NCBI RefSeq assembly: GCF_026619435.1
Contig: NZ_JAOVZQ010000001.1
Coordinates: 131,501 to 195,500 of the forward strand
Source: Hoeflea ulvae
GTDB lineage: Bacteria; Pseudomonadota; Alphaproteobacteria; Rhizobiales; Rhizobiaceae
Reading direction: 5' to 3'
Length of the DNA stretch: 64,000 nt
The notes under the pieces are model-generated. The model did no database searches. It saw only the letters and a list, made by a program, of their open reading frames with translations, and had not been told where the DNA came from. This document shows positions 55,638 to 64,000 of the stretch, piece by piece. How positions within the stretch are numbered: the stretch's first letter is position 1; every line of letters begins with the position of its first letter. A program made the translations under genes and the position numbers.

Positions 55638-56243
55638 ATGCCCTATGTCGAGAAGGGCATGACCGTCGGCCTGTTCGGCGGCTCCTTCAACCCGCCGCAT
55701 CAGGGCCACGAACTGGTGGCCGAGATCGCCCTGCGCCGGATGGATCTTGCCCAGCTGTGGTGGATGGTGACGCCGGGCAATCCGCTCAAGAGCCACAAGG
55801 AACTGGCAAGCCTGGAAGACCGCGTGGCCATGAGCCGGGCCATCGCTCCCGGCCCCAGGGTCAAGGTGACCGCCTTTGAAGCCGCCCACAACCTGCATTA
55901 CACCGCCCAGACGCTGGCTTTCGTCAAGGCGCGCAATCCCGGCGTCCGCTTTGTCTGGATCATGGGTGCCGACAATCTCAAGCATTTCCATCACTGGCAG
56001 AACTGGCGCGGCATCGCCGAAACCTTCCCCATCGCGGTAATCGACCGGCCCGGATCGACGTTGGCCTATCTGTCGTCGAAAATGGCCAAGACCTACCAGC
56101 ACGCCCGTGTCGATGAAGACGATGCGGCCGTTCTGCCGTTCCTCAGGGCGCCGGCCTGGACCTTCATTCATGGTCCGCGCTCGTCGCTGTCCTCGAGCGC
56201 CATCCGCAGCGAGCAGGGCAACAAACAGGGCCCCACATCTTGA
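55638..56243 (+). CDS. nadD: Nicotinate-nucleotide adenylyltransferase
   Basis: NadD forms deamido-NAD from nicotinate mononucleotide and ATP. The 201 aa product has the nucleotidyltransferase motif GGSFNPPHQGH, IMGADNLKHFHHW and the C-terminal SSSAIR. The start is set at ATG 55638 (MPYVEKGMTVG), because the frame before it overlaps proA. It lies in the conserved order proA-nadD-rsfS-rlmH. Confidence 0.94.
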   Translation: MPYVEKGMTVGLFGGSFNPPHQGHELVAEIALRRMDLAQLWWMVTPGNPLKSHKELASLEDRVAMSRAIAPGPRVKVTAFEAAHNLHYTAQTLAFVKARNPGVRFVWIMGADNLKHFHHWQNWRGIAETFPIAVIDRPGSTLAYLSSKMAKTYQHARVDEDDAAVLPFLRAPAWTFIHGPRSSLSSSAIRSEQGNKQGPTS

Positions 56244-56289
56244 AAAACGCCGCTGACAATGACTATCTTGAGGGTGCGTCGCGGCCGCG

Positions 56290-56754
56290 TTGAAGGTTGC
56301 GGCGGTTGTTGGACTGTTCAGGACAAGGAAAGGAACCACTCTGAGAACAGAACACGCGAAGGGAAACGCCGAAGGCGATTTCTCACAAGCGACGGGAAGT
56401 GGCGAACGAGCCGCTTTGCGCCAGCTTCAGCTGGTCCGCGACATTCTGGCGGACTCCAAGGCAGAAGATATCGTAGCCATCGACATCGCGGGCAAATCGG
56501 CGCTGGGCGACCACATGGTCGTGGCATCGGGCCGGTCGAACCGCCATGTGGCATCGATCTGCGATCGCCTGATCACCGAACTCAAGACTGCCGGTTTCGG
56601 CAATCCGCGGGTCGAGGGTCTTTCGACCGGAGACTGGGTGCTGATCGACGCCAACGATGTCATAATCCATGTTTTCCGGCCCGAAATCCGGGAGTTCTAC
56701 AATCTCGAAAAGATGTGGCAGACTCCGGAACTGGCGGACGAGAAACTGCACTGA
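56290..56754 (+). CDS. rsfS: Ribosome silencing factor RsfS
   Basis: RsfS binds L14 and blocks subunit joining under starvation. The core is complete: LADSKAEDIVAIDIAGKSALGD, VVASGRSNRHVAS, and STGDWVLIDANDVIIHVFRPEIREFY. No in-frame ATG exists near the beginning. The frame opens at TTG 56290 (154 aa). A CTG at 56341 has AAGGAAAGGA 5-6 bases upstream and would give 137 aa, closer to family length; it may be the true start. The call of 56290 is therefore provisional. Confidence 0.9.
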   Translation: MKVAAVVGLFRTRKGTTLRTEHAKGNAEGDFSQATGSGERAALRQLQLVRDILADSKAEDIVAIDIAGKSALGDHMVVASGRSNRHVASICDRLITELKTAGFGNPRVEGLSTGDWVLIDANDVIIHVFRPEIREFYNLEKMWQTPELADEKLH

Positions 56755-56950
56755 CCGGCGCGCTCTGAGCGGTCTCGCCCAGCCTTCGGGCGGCAACCGA
56801 TAGAGCGCGGGATCCGTTTACAGTGCCCTTGCACCCTGCAGATGTCCCCGGGCGTGACCGGTTCGGGGCAAAAGCCCTCTTTGCCCTTGCCCGTCGGCGG
56901 CGATCCGGCCTTCGCCGCGCAAGGGCCGCACAATCTGGAACACGGCCACA

Positions 56951-57433
56951 ATGCGCATAACCCTGTTTGCCGTGGGGCGGCTCAAGGCCGGACCCGAGAA
57001 CGAGCTTTCCAGCCGCTATCTCGACCGCTTCGCCAAGGCCGGCAGCGCGCTCGGTCTGGATTTCGCCCGCACCATCGAAGTGGCCGAAAGCCGCGCGTCC
57101 ACACCCGATCTGCGCAAGAAGGAAGAGGCTGCCCAGCTTGCCCGCGCCATTCCCGACGGCGCGGCGCTGATCCTGCTCGATGAGCGCGGCAAGACACCGG
57201 ATTCGCCGGGATTTGCCGATCTGCTGGCCCGGCTGCGCGATGATGGCCGCCGCGACCTGGTGCTGGCGATCGGTGGCGCCGATGGTCTGGACCCGGAGCT
57301 GATGGCAAAGGCCGACGCGGTGATCTCCTTCGGCCGCATGACCTGGCCGCACCAGCTGGTGCGGATCATGGCCGCCGAACAGCTTTACCGCGCCGTCACC
57401 ATCCTGGCCGGTCATCCCTATCACCGGTCCTGA
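56951..57433 (+). CDS. rlmH: 23S rRNA pseudouridine-1915 N3-methyltransferase
   Basis: RlmH is a SPOUT methyltransferase acting on assembled ribosomes. The 160 aa product starts MRITLFAVGRLKAGPE and has LDERGKTPDSPGFA, the SAM-site IGGADGLDPE and the C-terminal LVRIMAAEQLYRAVTILAGHPYH (knotted domain). It follows rsfS after about 196 bases. Confidence 0.95.
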   Translation: MRITLFAVGRLKAGPENELSSRYLDRFAKAGSALGLDFARTIEVAESRASTPDLRKKEEAAQLARAIPDGAALILLDERGKTPDSPGFADLLARLRDDGRRDLVLAIGGADGLDPELMAKADAVISFGRMTWPHQLVRIMAAEQLYRAVTILAGHPYHRS

Positions 57434-57554
57434 CGCCCCGGTTCAAGTCACATGGCCGTTCTGCCGGGCCACGGCGGCCCGGGCTCGCAAAGAATTGATC
57501 GCTCCGGCAATATGGTTCATGGAGCATTAACGCCGGTCTCGTTAGGGTGAGCCT

Positions 57555-58998
57555 ATGTCGAGTTTCCGATATGAACGGACTGTGCCCGGATCCCTCCGGG
57601 CCGCTGCCGGGCGTGCATCCCTGAACCGGGCTGCGCCGGGCTCACCCGCCCTTGCCCTCTGTGCGCTGGCCCTATTCGGTCTGGCCCTTGCCGGCCCTGC
57701 GCAGGCCACCGATCCGACCGAACTTGATTCCACCACCATTGCCAGCGAACTGGAGCAGCAGGAGCAGACCAACCGGGTCGAACTGCAGTCGGTCGCCGAC
57801 CAGGCCGCATTGGCAACAAAGGCGCTGGCCGCGCTTGAAACCGATGTCGCCGCCCTGCGCGCCGACCAGCAGGCGCTCGATCAGCAGATCGCCGAAACCG
57901 CCTCGCGCCGCGCCATGCTGGACGAGCGAGATCACTTCCGGCGAACAGGCCTTGACCGGGCTTTCCGAACGCCAGGCATCGGTGCGGCTGTCGCTGGTAT
58001 CGCGCCGCGCGGTGCTTGCCGAAGTTCTTGCCGCCCTGCAGCGGATCGGCCGCGACCCGCCGCCGGCGCTGCTGGTTAGCCCCGAAGACGCGCTGTCCTC
58101 GGTGCGCAGCGCTATTCTGCTCGGTGCCGTGGTGCCGGAAATCCGCGCCGAGACCGAAGCGCTTGCCGGGGATTTGCAGGAACTGGCGGCCCTGCGGCAA
58201 TCCATCGCGCTGGAGCGGCAATCGCTGGCAAAGGCGCTTGAGGACAATGCCGCCGAAGAACTGCGCCTCGCCAATCTGGCCTCGGAAAAGACCGCCCTGC
58301 TGGCCGAAAGCCAGCGGCGGATCGAGATCGAGCGCCAGCGCGCCGAAGCCCTCTCCGAGCGCTCGAGCGAACTCGAAGCCGTGATTGCCAGCCTGGCCGA
58401 CGAGATCACCACGCTGAAGCAGGCCGCCGATGCGGCCCGGCTGGCCGAGGAAGAGCGCCAGCGCCAGTTGGCCGAGCGGCTCGAGCGGGCGCGCGCCTTC
58501 GCCGCAGTGGCAGTGCCCGACAAAAACCGCATTATGCCGGCATATGCATTCTCGAAATTGCCCGGAACGCTGGCCCATCCCGCGGCCGGCGAGACCATCG
58601 GCCGGTTTGGCGCCGATGACGGCACCGGGCACGGATTGACGGGCGAGGTTCTGGCCACCGAGAAAGGCGCGACTGTTTACGCACCCGCCGATGGCTGGGT
58701 TGCCTATGCCGGGCCATTTCGCAATTATGGCCAGATCGTCATTCTGGACACCGGAGACAATCACCATGTGGTTCTCGCCGGCATGGAAGAAATCGAGGTC
58801 CCGGCCGGAAGGTTTGTGGTTTCCGGCGAGCCCCTGGCGAAAATGGGGGAGACGAGATTTGCCGGTTCTGCAGCTTTGACGCTGGCATCGGAGCGCCCTA
58901 CGCTCTACATTGAGATAAGAAAAGACGGTCAACCAGTCGATCCGCGCCCTTGGTGGAAAGACGAGATGTCTTCGAGAAAGGCAAGCAATGATACGTAA
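57555..58998 (+). pseudogene. envC: EnvC-like murein hydrolase activator, frameshifted
   Basis: One frame starts at ATG 57555 and gives a signal region (LALFGLALAGPAQA) and the first coiled coil to RRAMLDER (about 57930). A second frame continues ITSGEQALTGLSERQASV and runs through coiled coils to a C-terminal LytM/M23-like domain ending at 58998. Removal of one base near 57928-57932 joins them in one protein of about 480 aa. The LytM part lacks the usual zinc-site His/Asp motifs, so it would activate amidases rather than cut. Position before ctpA is the conserved one. Confidence 0.82.
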
Positions 58999-60310
58999 GG
59001 TCACACTATTGGCTGTCGGCGCCCTGATGGGTGCAACGGCTGTCAGCGCAATCAACTCCTATGGCGGCTCGGCTGAAGCGGCGGGTTCGGCTACCTACCG
59101 GCAGCTCGCGATCTTCGGCAATGTGTTCGAACGCGTCCGCGCGCAATATGTTACCCCGCCGGAAGAAGACAAGCTGATCGAAAACGCCATCAACGGAATG
59201 CTGTCCTCGCTCGATCCGCATTCGAGCTATCTCAACCAGGATGCTGCCGATGACATGCGTACCCAGACCCGCGGCGAATTCGGCGGGCTCGGGATCGAAG
59301 TCACCATGGAAGACGAGCTGGTCAAGGTGATCACGCCGATCGACGACACGCCCGCTGCACGCGCCGGCGTTCTCGCCGGTGACTTCATCTCCGAAATCGA
59401 CGGCGAAGCCGTTCGCGGCCTGTCGCTCGGCGAGGCAGTCGACAAGATGCGCGGCCCGGTCAACACCTCGATCGAGCTGACGGTGCTGCGCGAAGGCGCC
59501 GACATGCCGATCAAGATCAAGGTCGTGCGCGACATCATCGCGGTCAAGGCCGTGCGCTATCGCGCCGAGGAGGATGTCGGCTATCTGCGGGTGATTTCCT
59601 TCACCGAGAAGACCTATGACGACCTTTCCGACGCGATCGAGAAGATCACCGAGGAAATCGGCTCCGACAAGCTCAAGGGCTTCGTGCTCGATCTCCGGCT
59701 CAATCCGGGCGGTCTGCTCGACCAGGCAATCAGCGTTTCCGACGCCTTCCTCGATCGCGGCGAAATCGTCTCGACCCGCGGCCGCAATCCGGAAGAAACC
59801 CGCCGCTTCAATTCGCGCCCGGGTGATCTGACCGGCGGCAAGCCGGTGATCGTGCTGATCAATGGCGGCTCCGCCTCGGCCTCCGAGATTGTTGCCGGCG
59901 CCTTGCAGGATCATCGCCGTGCAACCGTTCTGGGCACCACCTCGTTCGGCAAGGGCTCGGTGCAGACCATCATCCCGCTCGACGCCAAGACCGCGCTGCG
60001 GCTGACCACGGCGCTTTACTACACGCCCTCAGGCACCTCGATCCAGGGCACCGGCATCAAGCCGGACATCCGTGTCGAGGAACCCGTGCCCGAGGAACTG
60101 CGCGGCCGCGTCAAGCCATCCGGCGAGAGCGAACTGCGCGGTCATATCCAGGGCGAGAACGAGGACGAAAAGGGCTCCGGCTCGATCGCCTATGTGCCGC
60201 CGGATCCGAAGGACGACGTCCAGCTCGGCTATGCGCTGGATCTGCTGCGCGGCGTCAAGACCGATGCGGCCTTCCCGCCAAGCCCTGAAGAGGCTGCGGT
60301 CAAGAACTGA
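58988..60310 (+). CDS. ctpA: C-terminal processing peptidase (S41)
   Basis: A 440 aa periplasmic carboxyl-terminal protease. An N-terminal signal (MIRKVTLLAVGALMGATAVS) is followed by a helical segment, a PDZ domain (about residues 85-165, GGLGIEVTMEDELVKV) and the protease domain with the catalytic Ser in NGGSASASEI and Lys in SFGKGSVQT. It overlaps the end of the EnvC-like gene by 11 bases, suggesting coupling. Confidence 0.94.
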   Translation: MIRKVTLLAVGALMGATAVSAINSYGGSAEAAGSATYRQLAIFGNVFERVRAQYVTPPEEDKLIENAINGMLSSLDPHSSYLNQDAADDMRTQTRGEFGGLGIEVTMEDELVKVITPIDDTPAARAGVLAGDFISEIDGEAVRGLSLGEAVDKMRGPVNTSIELTVLREGADMPIKIKVVRDIIAVKAVRYRAEEDVGYLRVISFTEKTYDDLSDAIEKITEEIGSDKLKGFVLDLRLNPGGLLDQAISVSDAFLDRGEIVSTRGRNPEETRRFNSRPGDLTGGKPVIVLINGGSASASEIVAGALQDHRRATVLGTTSFGKGSVQTIIPLDAKTALRLTTALYYTPSGTSIQGTGIKPDIRVEEPVPEELRGRVKPSGESELRGHIQGENEDEKGSGSIAYVPPDPKDDVQLGYALDLLRGVKTDAAFPPSPEEAAVKN

Positions 60311-60408
60311 CCTGACACTGTCCCGCCGCCCCGCTTGCGCCGCTCCGGCTTGCAAGCGGGGCGGCGGACTGATTCAATCAGGCCGCATCGGGACGGGGAC
60401 CGAAAAAC

Positions 60409-61644
60409 GTGGGCGACAATATCCATCAACCGCTGGGTCAGAACCGCAAGCTCGCCAGGCTGCCGGCAGGCAGGCCCCGACGCGCCTGGACGCGGCCCCT
60501 GCTGTCGGTGGCGGCCCTGTGCCTGGTCATCGGCGGCGCGGCCTGGATGTCGCTCTCCGGATCGGGCATCGGCGTTGGTGAGCCCACTCTGGTTGCCACG
60601 CAGGCCAAACCGGAACCCGCAACCCCCGATCCGTCTGTCGATATCGCATCGGGTGAGGCGGGCAGTGCGGCAGACACCCCCGCCGTGGATGAGTCGCTGA
60701 GCCATCTGTCTGGCCAGTCCGGCGCCGATATCGCCATCACTCTTGATGATGACGGCGAGGAAATTCACAAGATCAGCCCGGTACAGCGCCCCGACAACCG
60801 CCCTGTGCTGCTCAAGGCGCCCGGCCAGGTTGGCCAGAACCCGCGCCTGGCACACCTTCCCGACCCCGCGGTGATCGAGACCACCGCCGAAGGCAAGCTG
60901 CCGGTGCGCGGTCCCGATGGCGAGCGCGCCTTCGACGTCTATGCCCGGCCCTGGTCAGGAACCCGCGGCACCCGCGTCGTCATCATCGTCGGCGGCCTTG
61001 GTCTCAGCCAGACCGGCACCCAATATGCGATCAAGACGCTGCCCGAGGAAATCACCCTGGCCTTCGCCTCCAACGGCAACAGCCTGCAGCGCTGGATGCA
61101 GGAGGCGCGGCGCGCCGGCCACGAGATCCTGCTGCAGGTTCCCTTCGAGCCGATTGACTATCCCGCCAATGACCCCGGCGCCGGTACGCTGACGGTCGAG
61201 GCCGGCGCCGAGGCCAATCTGGCCGATCTGCACCGGGCCATGGCCCGCACCACCAATTACACCGGCATCACCAATTTCATGGGCGGGCGGTTTCTCGCCG
61301 ATGCCGACGCGCTGGAGCCGATCATGCGCGACATCGCCGCGCGCGGCATCATGTTTGTCGATGACGGCACCTCGGCACGCTCGCTGACCGATCAATTCGC
61401 CAAAACCCTCGGCATTCCTTTCGCGGCATCTGACATGGTACTCGACGCGACCCAGGAGCGCGGCTACATTCTATCCAGGCTTGACGATCTGGAACGGACC
61501 GCCCGGCGCAATGGAACCGCCATCGGCGTGGCCTCCGCCTTTGACGTCAGCGTCGACGCCATTGCCATCTGGGCAGAGGAAGCCCGGGCACGCGGCATCG
61601 AGATCGTATCGGCCTCCGCAGCGGCGGACGACCCGGAAAGATAA
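60409..61644 (+). CDS. Divergent polysaccharide deacetylase family protein
   Basis: A 411 aa protein with a short cytoplasmic N-terminus, one membrane anchor (about residues 30-50) and an Asp/Ser-rich linker. The C-terminal half is a YibQ-type divergent polysaccharide deacetylase ([49 protein letters not shown]). The start is GTG 60409. It acts in the periplasm; its substrate is unknown. The order envC-ctpA-deacetylase-rppH is conserved in rhizobia. Confidence 0.9.
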   Translation: MGDNIHQPLGQNRKLARLPAGRPRRAWTRPLLSVAALCLVIGGAAWMSLSGSGIGVGEPTLVATQAKPEPATPDPSVDIASGEAGSAADTPAVDESLSHLSGQSGADIAITLDDDGEEIHKISPVQRPDNRPVLLKAPGQVGQNPRLAHLPDPAVIETTAEGKLPVRGPDGERAFDVYARPWSGTRGTRVVIIVGGLGLSQTGTQYAIKTLPEEITLAFASNGNSLQRWMQEARRAGHEILLQVPFEPIDYPANDPGAGTLTVEAGAEANLADLHRAMARTTNYTGITNFMGGRFLADADALEPIMRDIAARGIMFVDDGTSARSLTDQFAKTLGIPFAASDMVLDATQERGYILSRLDDLERTARRNGTAIGVASAFDVSVDAIAIWAEEARARGIEIVSASAAADDPER

Positions 61645-61654
61645 GCAGGAAACG

Positions 61655-62191
61655 ATGAGCAAGAAACAGACCGTTCGCCCCGGGGCCGAAGATCTTCCCT
61701 ATCGCCTCTGCGCCGGCATCATGGTGCTCAATCCGCAGGGGCTGGTCTGGGCCGGCCGCCGCATCTCCGAGGGCAACACCGAATATGATGGCTCGCCGCA
61801 GCTCTGGCAGATGCCCCAGGGCGGCATCGACGCCGACGAGGACCCCTACAAGGCAGCGCTGCGCGAACTCCACGAGGAGACCGGCATACGCTCCGCCCAG
61901 CTGCTTGCCGAGGCGCCCGACTGGATTGACTATGACCTGCCCGAGCACATGATCGGGATCGGCCTGAAGGGCAAATATCGCGGCCAGCGGCAGCGCTGGT
62001 TTGCCATGCGCTTTACCGGCGATGAATCCGAGATCCAGATCAACCCGCCGCCGGCCGGCAACCAGCCCGAATTCGATGCCTGGGAATGGAAGCCGATGCA
62101 GGATCTGCCCGGCCTGATTGTGCCGTTCAAGCGCAAGGCCTATGATCAGGTGGTCGCAGCTTTCTCACACCTTGCCGGGAGCCAGGCATGA
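61655..62191 (+). CDS. rppH: RNA pyrophosphohydrolase
   Basis: RppH removes pyrophosphate from mRNA 5' ends and triggers decay. The 178 aa product has the Nudix box ([20 protein letters not shown], then TG) and [17 protein letters not shown] at the start. The ATG at 61655 (MSKKQT) follows AGCAGGAAACG; longer frames overlap the previous gene. It overlaps the next gene by 4 bases. Confidence 0.94.
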   Translation: MSKKQTVRPGAEDLPYRLCAGIMVLNPQGLVWAGRRISEGNTEYDGSPQLWQMPQGGIDADEDPYKAALRELHEETGIRSAQLLAEAPDWIDYDLPEHMIGIGLKGKYRGQRQRWFAMRFTGDESEIQINPPPAGNQPEFDAWEWKPMQDLPGLIVPFKRKAYDQVVAAFSHLAGSQA

Positions 62192-62895
62192 AACTGATTG
62201 GCCTGCTGGGCGGAGTGGGCTGGAAAACCACGGCAACCTACTACCGGATGCTCAACGAACGCATGCAGAAGGAATTCGGTGCCCCGCACACGGCGCGGGT
62301 GCTGCTGCATTCTGCCAGCAGCAGCGCCATCATCAGCAGCCGCGAAGAGGGTGACCGGGTCAGGCAGGCCGCAGTTCATGCCGAGGCCGCACTCAGCCTC
62401 AAGGATGGCGGTGCCGATTTCATCGTCATTGCCTCCAATGCCATACATGAATTTGCCGATCACATCGCCAAGGCCTCCGGCCTCGACCTGTTGCACATAG
62501 CTGATGCCACCGGCGCCGCGATCAAGCGCGACGGCTTTCGCAATGTGGCGTTGCTCGGCACCCGCGCCACCATGGAAGCAGATTTCTACCAGGAGCGGCT
62601 GGGCAAGACCTATGGCGTCAGCGTGACCACGCCCGACCAGGCCGAGCGGGCCGAGGTGGACCGGATCATTTTCGAAGAACTGGGTCACGGCGTCATGAGC
62701 AGCGGCTCGCGCATGTACCTCGCCGGCCTGATCAGCGCCATGTGCAAGCGCGGCGCCGAGGCCGTGGTGCTCGGCTGTTCCGAACTCACCTCGCTGGTTC
62801 CCACCGACAGCGGCATGCCGCATGTCTACGACACCACCCGGCTGCACGCCGCGTCCGCGGTGCAGCGCGCATTGGGAAACAAGCTCCATGTCTGA
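62188..62895 (+). CDS. Aspartate/glutamate racemase family protein lacking first Cys
   Basis: A 235 aa PLP-independent racemase-family protein. It starts [19 protein letters not shown], where classical members have GGMGWEST, and has GCSEL near residue 197 with the second catalytic Cys. At the first site (CTNTMH in YgeA-type enzymes) it has ASNAIH, Ala at about residue 82. With only one thiol it may act on a different substrate or not racemise. Overlaps rppH by 4 bases (ATGA) and the next gene by 8. Confidence 0.85.
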   Translation: MKLIGLLGGVGWKTTATYYRMLNERMQKEFGAPHTARVLLHSASSSAIISSREEGDRVRQAAVHAEAALSLKDGGADFIVIASNAIHEFADHIAKASGLDLLHIADATGAAIKRDGFRNVALLGTRATMEADFYQERLGKTYGVSVTTPDQAERAEVDRIIFEELGHGVMSSGSRMYLAGLISAMCKRGAEAVVLGCSELTSLVPTDSGMPHVYDTTRLHAASAVQRALGNKLHV

Positions 62896-63421
62896 CCGCA
62901 ATGGCATCGCTGCCAGAACCAGCTACCGCGAAAGCGGCCCTGCCGATCTTGCAGCCATCCAGGCGCTCGAATCCATCGTCTATGCCAATGCCGCCGCCGG
63001 TCTCTCGGCCGGGCTGATAAACGGCCAGGATGAGACATTGTCCTGTGTCGCCGAACTCGACGGCCAGATCATCGGCCATATCCTGATGGTTGAGGTCACA
63101 GGTCCAGATCGCGCTTTGGCGCTCGCGCCGCATGCGATCCTGCCAGCCTGGCGCGACATGCAGATCGGCACCGAACTGGTCCGCTTCGCACTCGACCTCG
63201 CGCGCCGGCGCGATTGGCACTCGGTCTTCGTATTCGGCCAGCCGGATTATTTCTGCCGCTTCGGTTTCCGCTCGGACACCGCCGACTGCGCCGAAACTCC
63301 TGCTCAGGGATCGCGGTTCCTGGCTCTGGAACTGCGGCAGGCCGCACTTGCCGGCTGGTCCGGGCGGCTGGACTACCCACAGGCCTTTGTCGAACTGGCG
63401 GTCATGCCCAGGCGGCAGTGA
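62888..63421 (+). CDS. GNAT family N-acetyltransferase (YhbS-like)
   Basis: A 177 aa acetyltransferase: SYRESGPADLAAIQALE opens the GNAT fold, AILPAWRDMQIGTELVRFAL carries the acetyl-CoA loop in a less usual form (WRDMQIG), and VFGQPDYFCRFGFRSD matches YhbS-type members. ATG 62888 overlaps the racemase stop by 8 bases, so both are probably co-translated. The substrate is unknown. Confidence 0.85.
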   Translation: MSDRNGIAARTSYRESGPADLAAIQALESIVYANAAAGLSAGLINGQDETLSCVAELDGQIIGHILMVEVTGPDRALALAPHAILPAWRDMQIGTELVRFALDLARRRDWHSVFVFGQPDYFCRFGFRSDTADCAETPAQGSRFLALELRQAALAGWSGRLDYPQAFVELAVMPRRQ

Positions 63422-63449
63422 CGCGGCTGCAAGGTTGAGCGCCGGCCAC

Positions 63450-63474
63450 GAAAAAGGCGGCCCGAGAGCCGCCT
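63450..63474 (-). terminator. Terminator of the atp operon
   Basis: AGGCGGC (63455-63461) pairs with GCCGCCT (63468-63474) around CCGAGA. On the minus strand the stem is followed by TTTTTCG. It lies 30 bases after the atpC stop. Confidence 0.8.
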
Positions 63475-63503
63475 GATCAATTCCGCAAAACCATGTCGAA
63501 GGC

Positions 63504-63902
63504 TCAGATCGCCGCTTCCAGCGTGGTCAGGTGATCGAGATATTCCTGCGCCTTCTGCTTGACGGCATCGGTGGATGCATCCGCCACGTCTTCGCGTGCA
63601 TCCTGAAGCCGCTGGGCAAGGTCGCTACGGTCGATATCACCCACTGCCACAGCCGATTCGGCGAGCAATGTGCAGCCCTCGGGCACGATATCGGCAAATC
63701 CGCCGAACACGACGAAACGTTCGCTGTTGCCTTCGGCTGTCACCACGGTGACCACGCCCGGCTTGATCGTGGTCATGGTCGGTGCGTGATGCGCCATCAC
63801 CGTCATTTCACCGTCGGTGCCGGGAATGACGACTTCGGTCGCGGTTGCCGAGAAAAGCAGCCGTTCCGGGGATACGAGTTCAAAATTGAAGCTGTCAGCC
63901 AT
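63504..63902 (-). CDS. atpC: F-type ATP synthase subunit epsilon
   Basis: A 132 aa subunit of the F1 central stalk, coupling rotation and inhibiting hydrolysis. The N-terminal beta sandwich has FELVSPERLLFSATATEV and GTDGEMTVMAHHAPTMT; the C-terminal helical hairpin is ARED-ADASTDAVKQKAQ-like. ATG 63902 starts MADSFNF. It is the last gene of the atp operon, with the end of atpD visible upstream. Confidence 0.95.
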   Translation of the reverse strand: MADSFNFELVSPERLLFSATATEVVIPGTDGEMTVMAHHAPTMTTIKPGVVTVVTAEGNSERFVVFGGFADIVPEGCTLLAESAVAVGDIDRSDLAQRLQDAREDVADASTDAVKQKAQEYLDHLTTLEAAI

Positions 63903-63980
63903 GACGTTCACTTTATCGCAGTGCTGTTCGGGTGCACCGCGCAACCCGGCCGGAGCCGGATTGCGCGGGCAATTTCAGGT

Positions 63981-64000
63981 TCAGGCTACTTCAGCGGCGA
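63981..64000 (-). CDS. atpD: F-type ATP synthase subunit beta, C-terminal codons only
   Basis: On the minus strand the last bases of the window read GCC GCT GAA GTA GCC TGA, that is AAEVA and stop, 78 bases before atpC. Gene order and the Ala-rich ending fit the C-terminus of AtpD. Only six codons are visible, so the call rests on position. Confidence 0.5.

Overview
The window looks like a chromosomal segment of a Rhizobiales (Hyphomicrobiales) alphaproteobacterium of the Rhizobiaceae/Phyllobacteriaceae kind. GC is high, and proteins such as pyruvate carboxylase, PhaR and L21 have rhizobial-type sequence. The order rplU-rpmA-GNAT-obgE-proB-proA-nadD-rsfS-rlmH-envC-ctpA-rppH, followed by the end of the atp operon, is characteristic of that group. 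Genus cannot be settled from the sequence alone.

Layout. 1-907: no gene, but a diverged direct repeat. 908-3715: polyhydroxybutyrate genes phbB-phbA and the divergent regulator phaR, whose start region carries an apparent one-base deletion. 3950-9319: a GlcG/HbpS protein, a small membrane protein, pyruvate carboxylase and a LuxR-type receptor. 9731-18971: a catabolic cluster of iron alcohol dehydrogenase, aldehyde dehydrogenase, glutamine-synthetase-like ligase, a TRAP transporter and an N-formylglutamate-amidohydrolase-family hydrolase, with a divergent RpiR regulator and an ArsR regulator. 19028-31831: mixed housekeeping and membrane genes (DUF2189, TspO, ispG, cupin, hybrid kinase, ispA, mtgA, GST, rpmF, csp, desaturase, MFS, hydroxypyruvate isomerase family). 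31954-35847: a copper-response cluster (cytochrome c, cueR, copA, DUF305 protein) with two MerR-type promoters that have 19-bp spacers. 35899-39607: a GAF-GGDEF-EAL protein, a possible structured RNA region and a curlin-repeat secreted protein.

40279-49140 is an integrated element of about 8.9 kb in the 3' end of a tRNA-Ser(CGA) gene. It is bounded by 16-bp direct repeats and has near-identical arm-type motifs inside each end. Its integrase is broken twice. A resolvase and the LysR regulator each carry an apparent one-base deletion. The cargo is an amidase, a PF04199 cyclase-family hydrolase and a complete TRAP transporter.

49541-64000 returns to conserved core genes: L21 with a helix-hairpin-helix-like extension, L27, obgE, proline synthesis, nadD, ribosome factors, a frameshifted EnvC-like gene, ctpA, a divergent polysaccharide deacetylase, rppH, an aspartate-racemase-family protein lacking one catalytic Cys, and atpC with the last codons of atpD.

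The most attractive system is the 9.7-17.6 kb cluster. Ligase, alcohol dehydrogenase, aldehyde dehydrogenase, amidohydrolase and importer together read as a gamma-glutamylation route for an amino alcohol such as ethanolamine, controlled by RpiR through palindromes in the 122-bp divergent promoter. Several single-base indels, two of them in core genes, mean that sequencing error should be excluded before calling pseudogenes.
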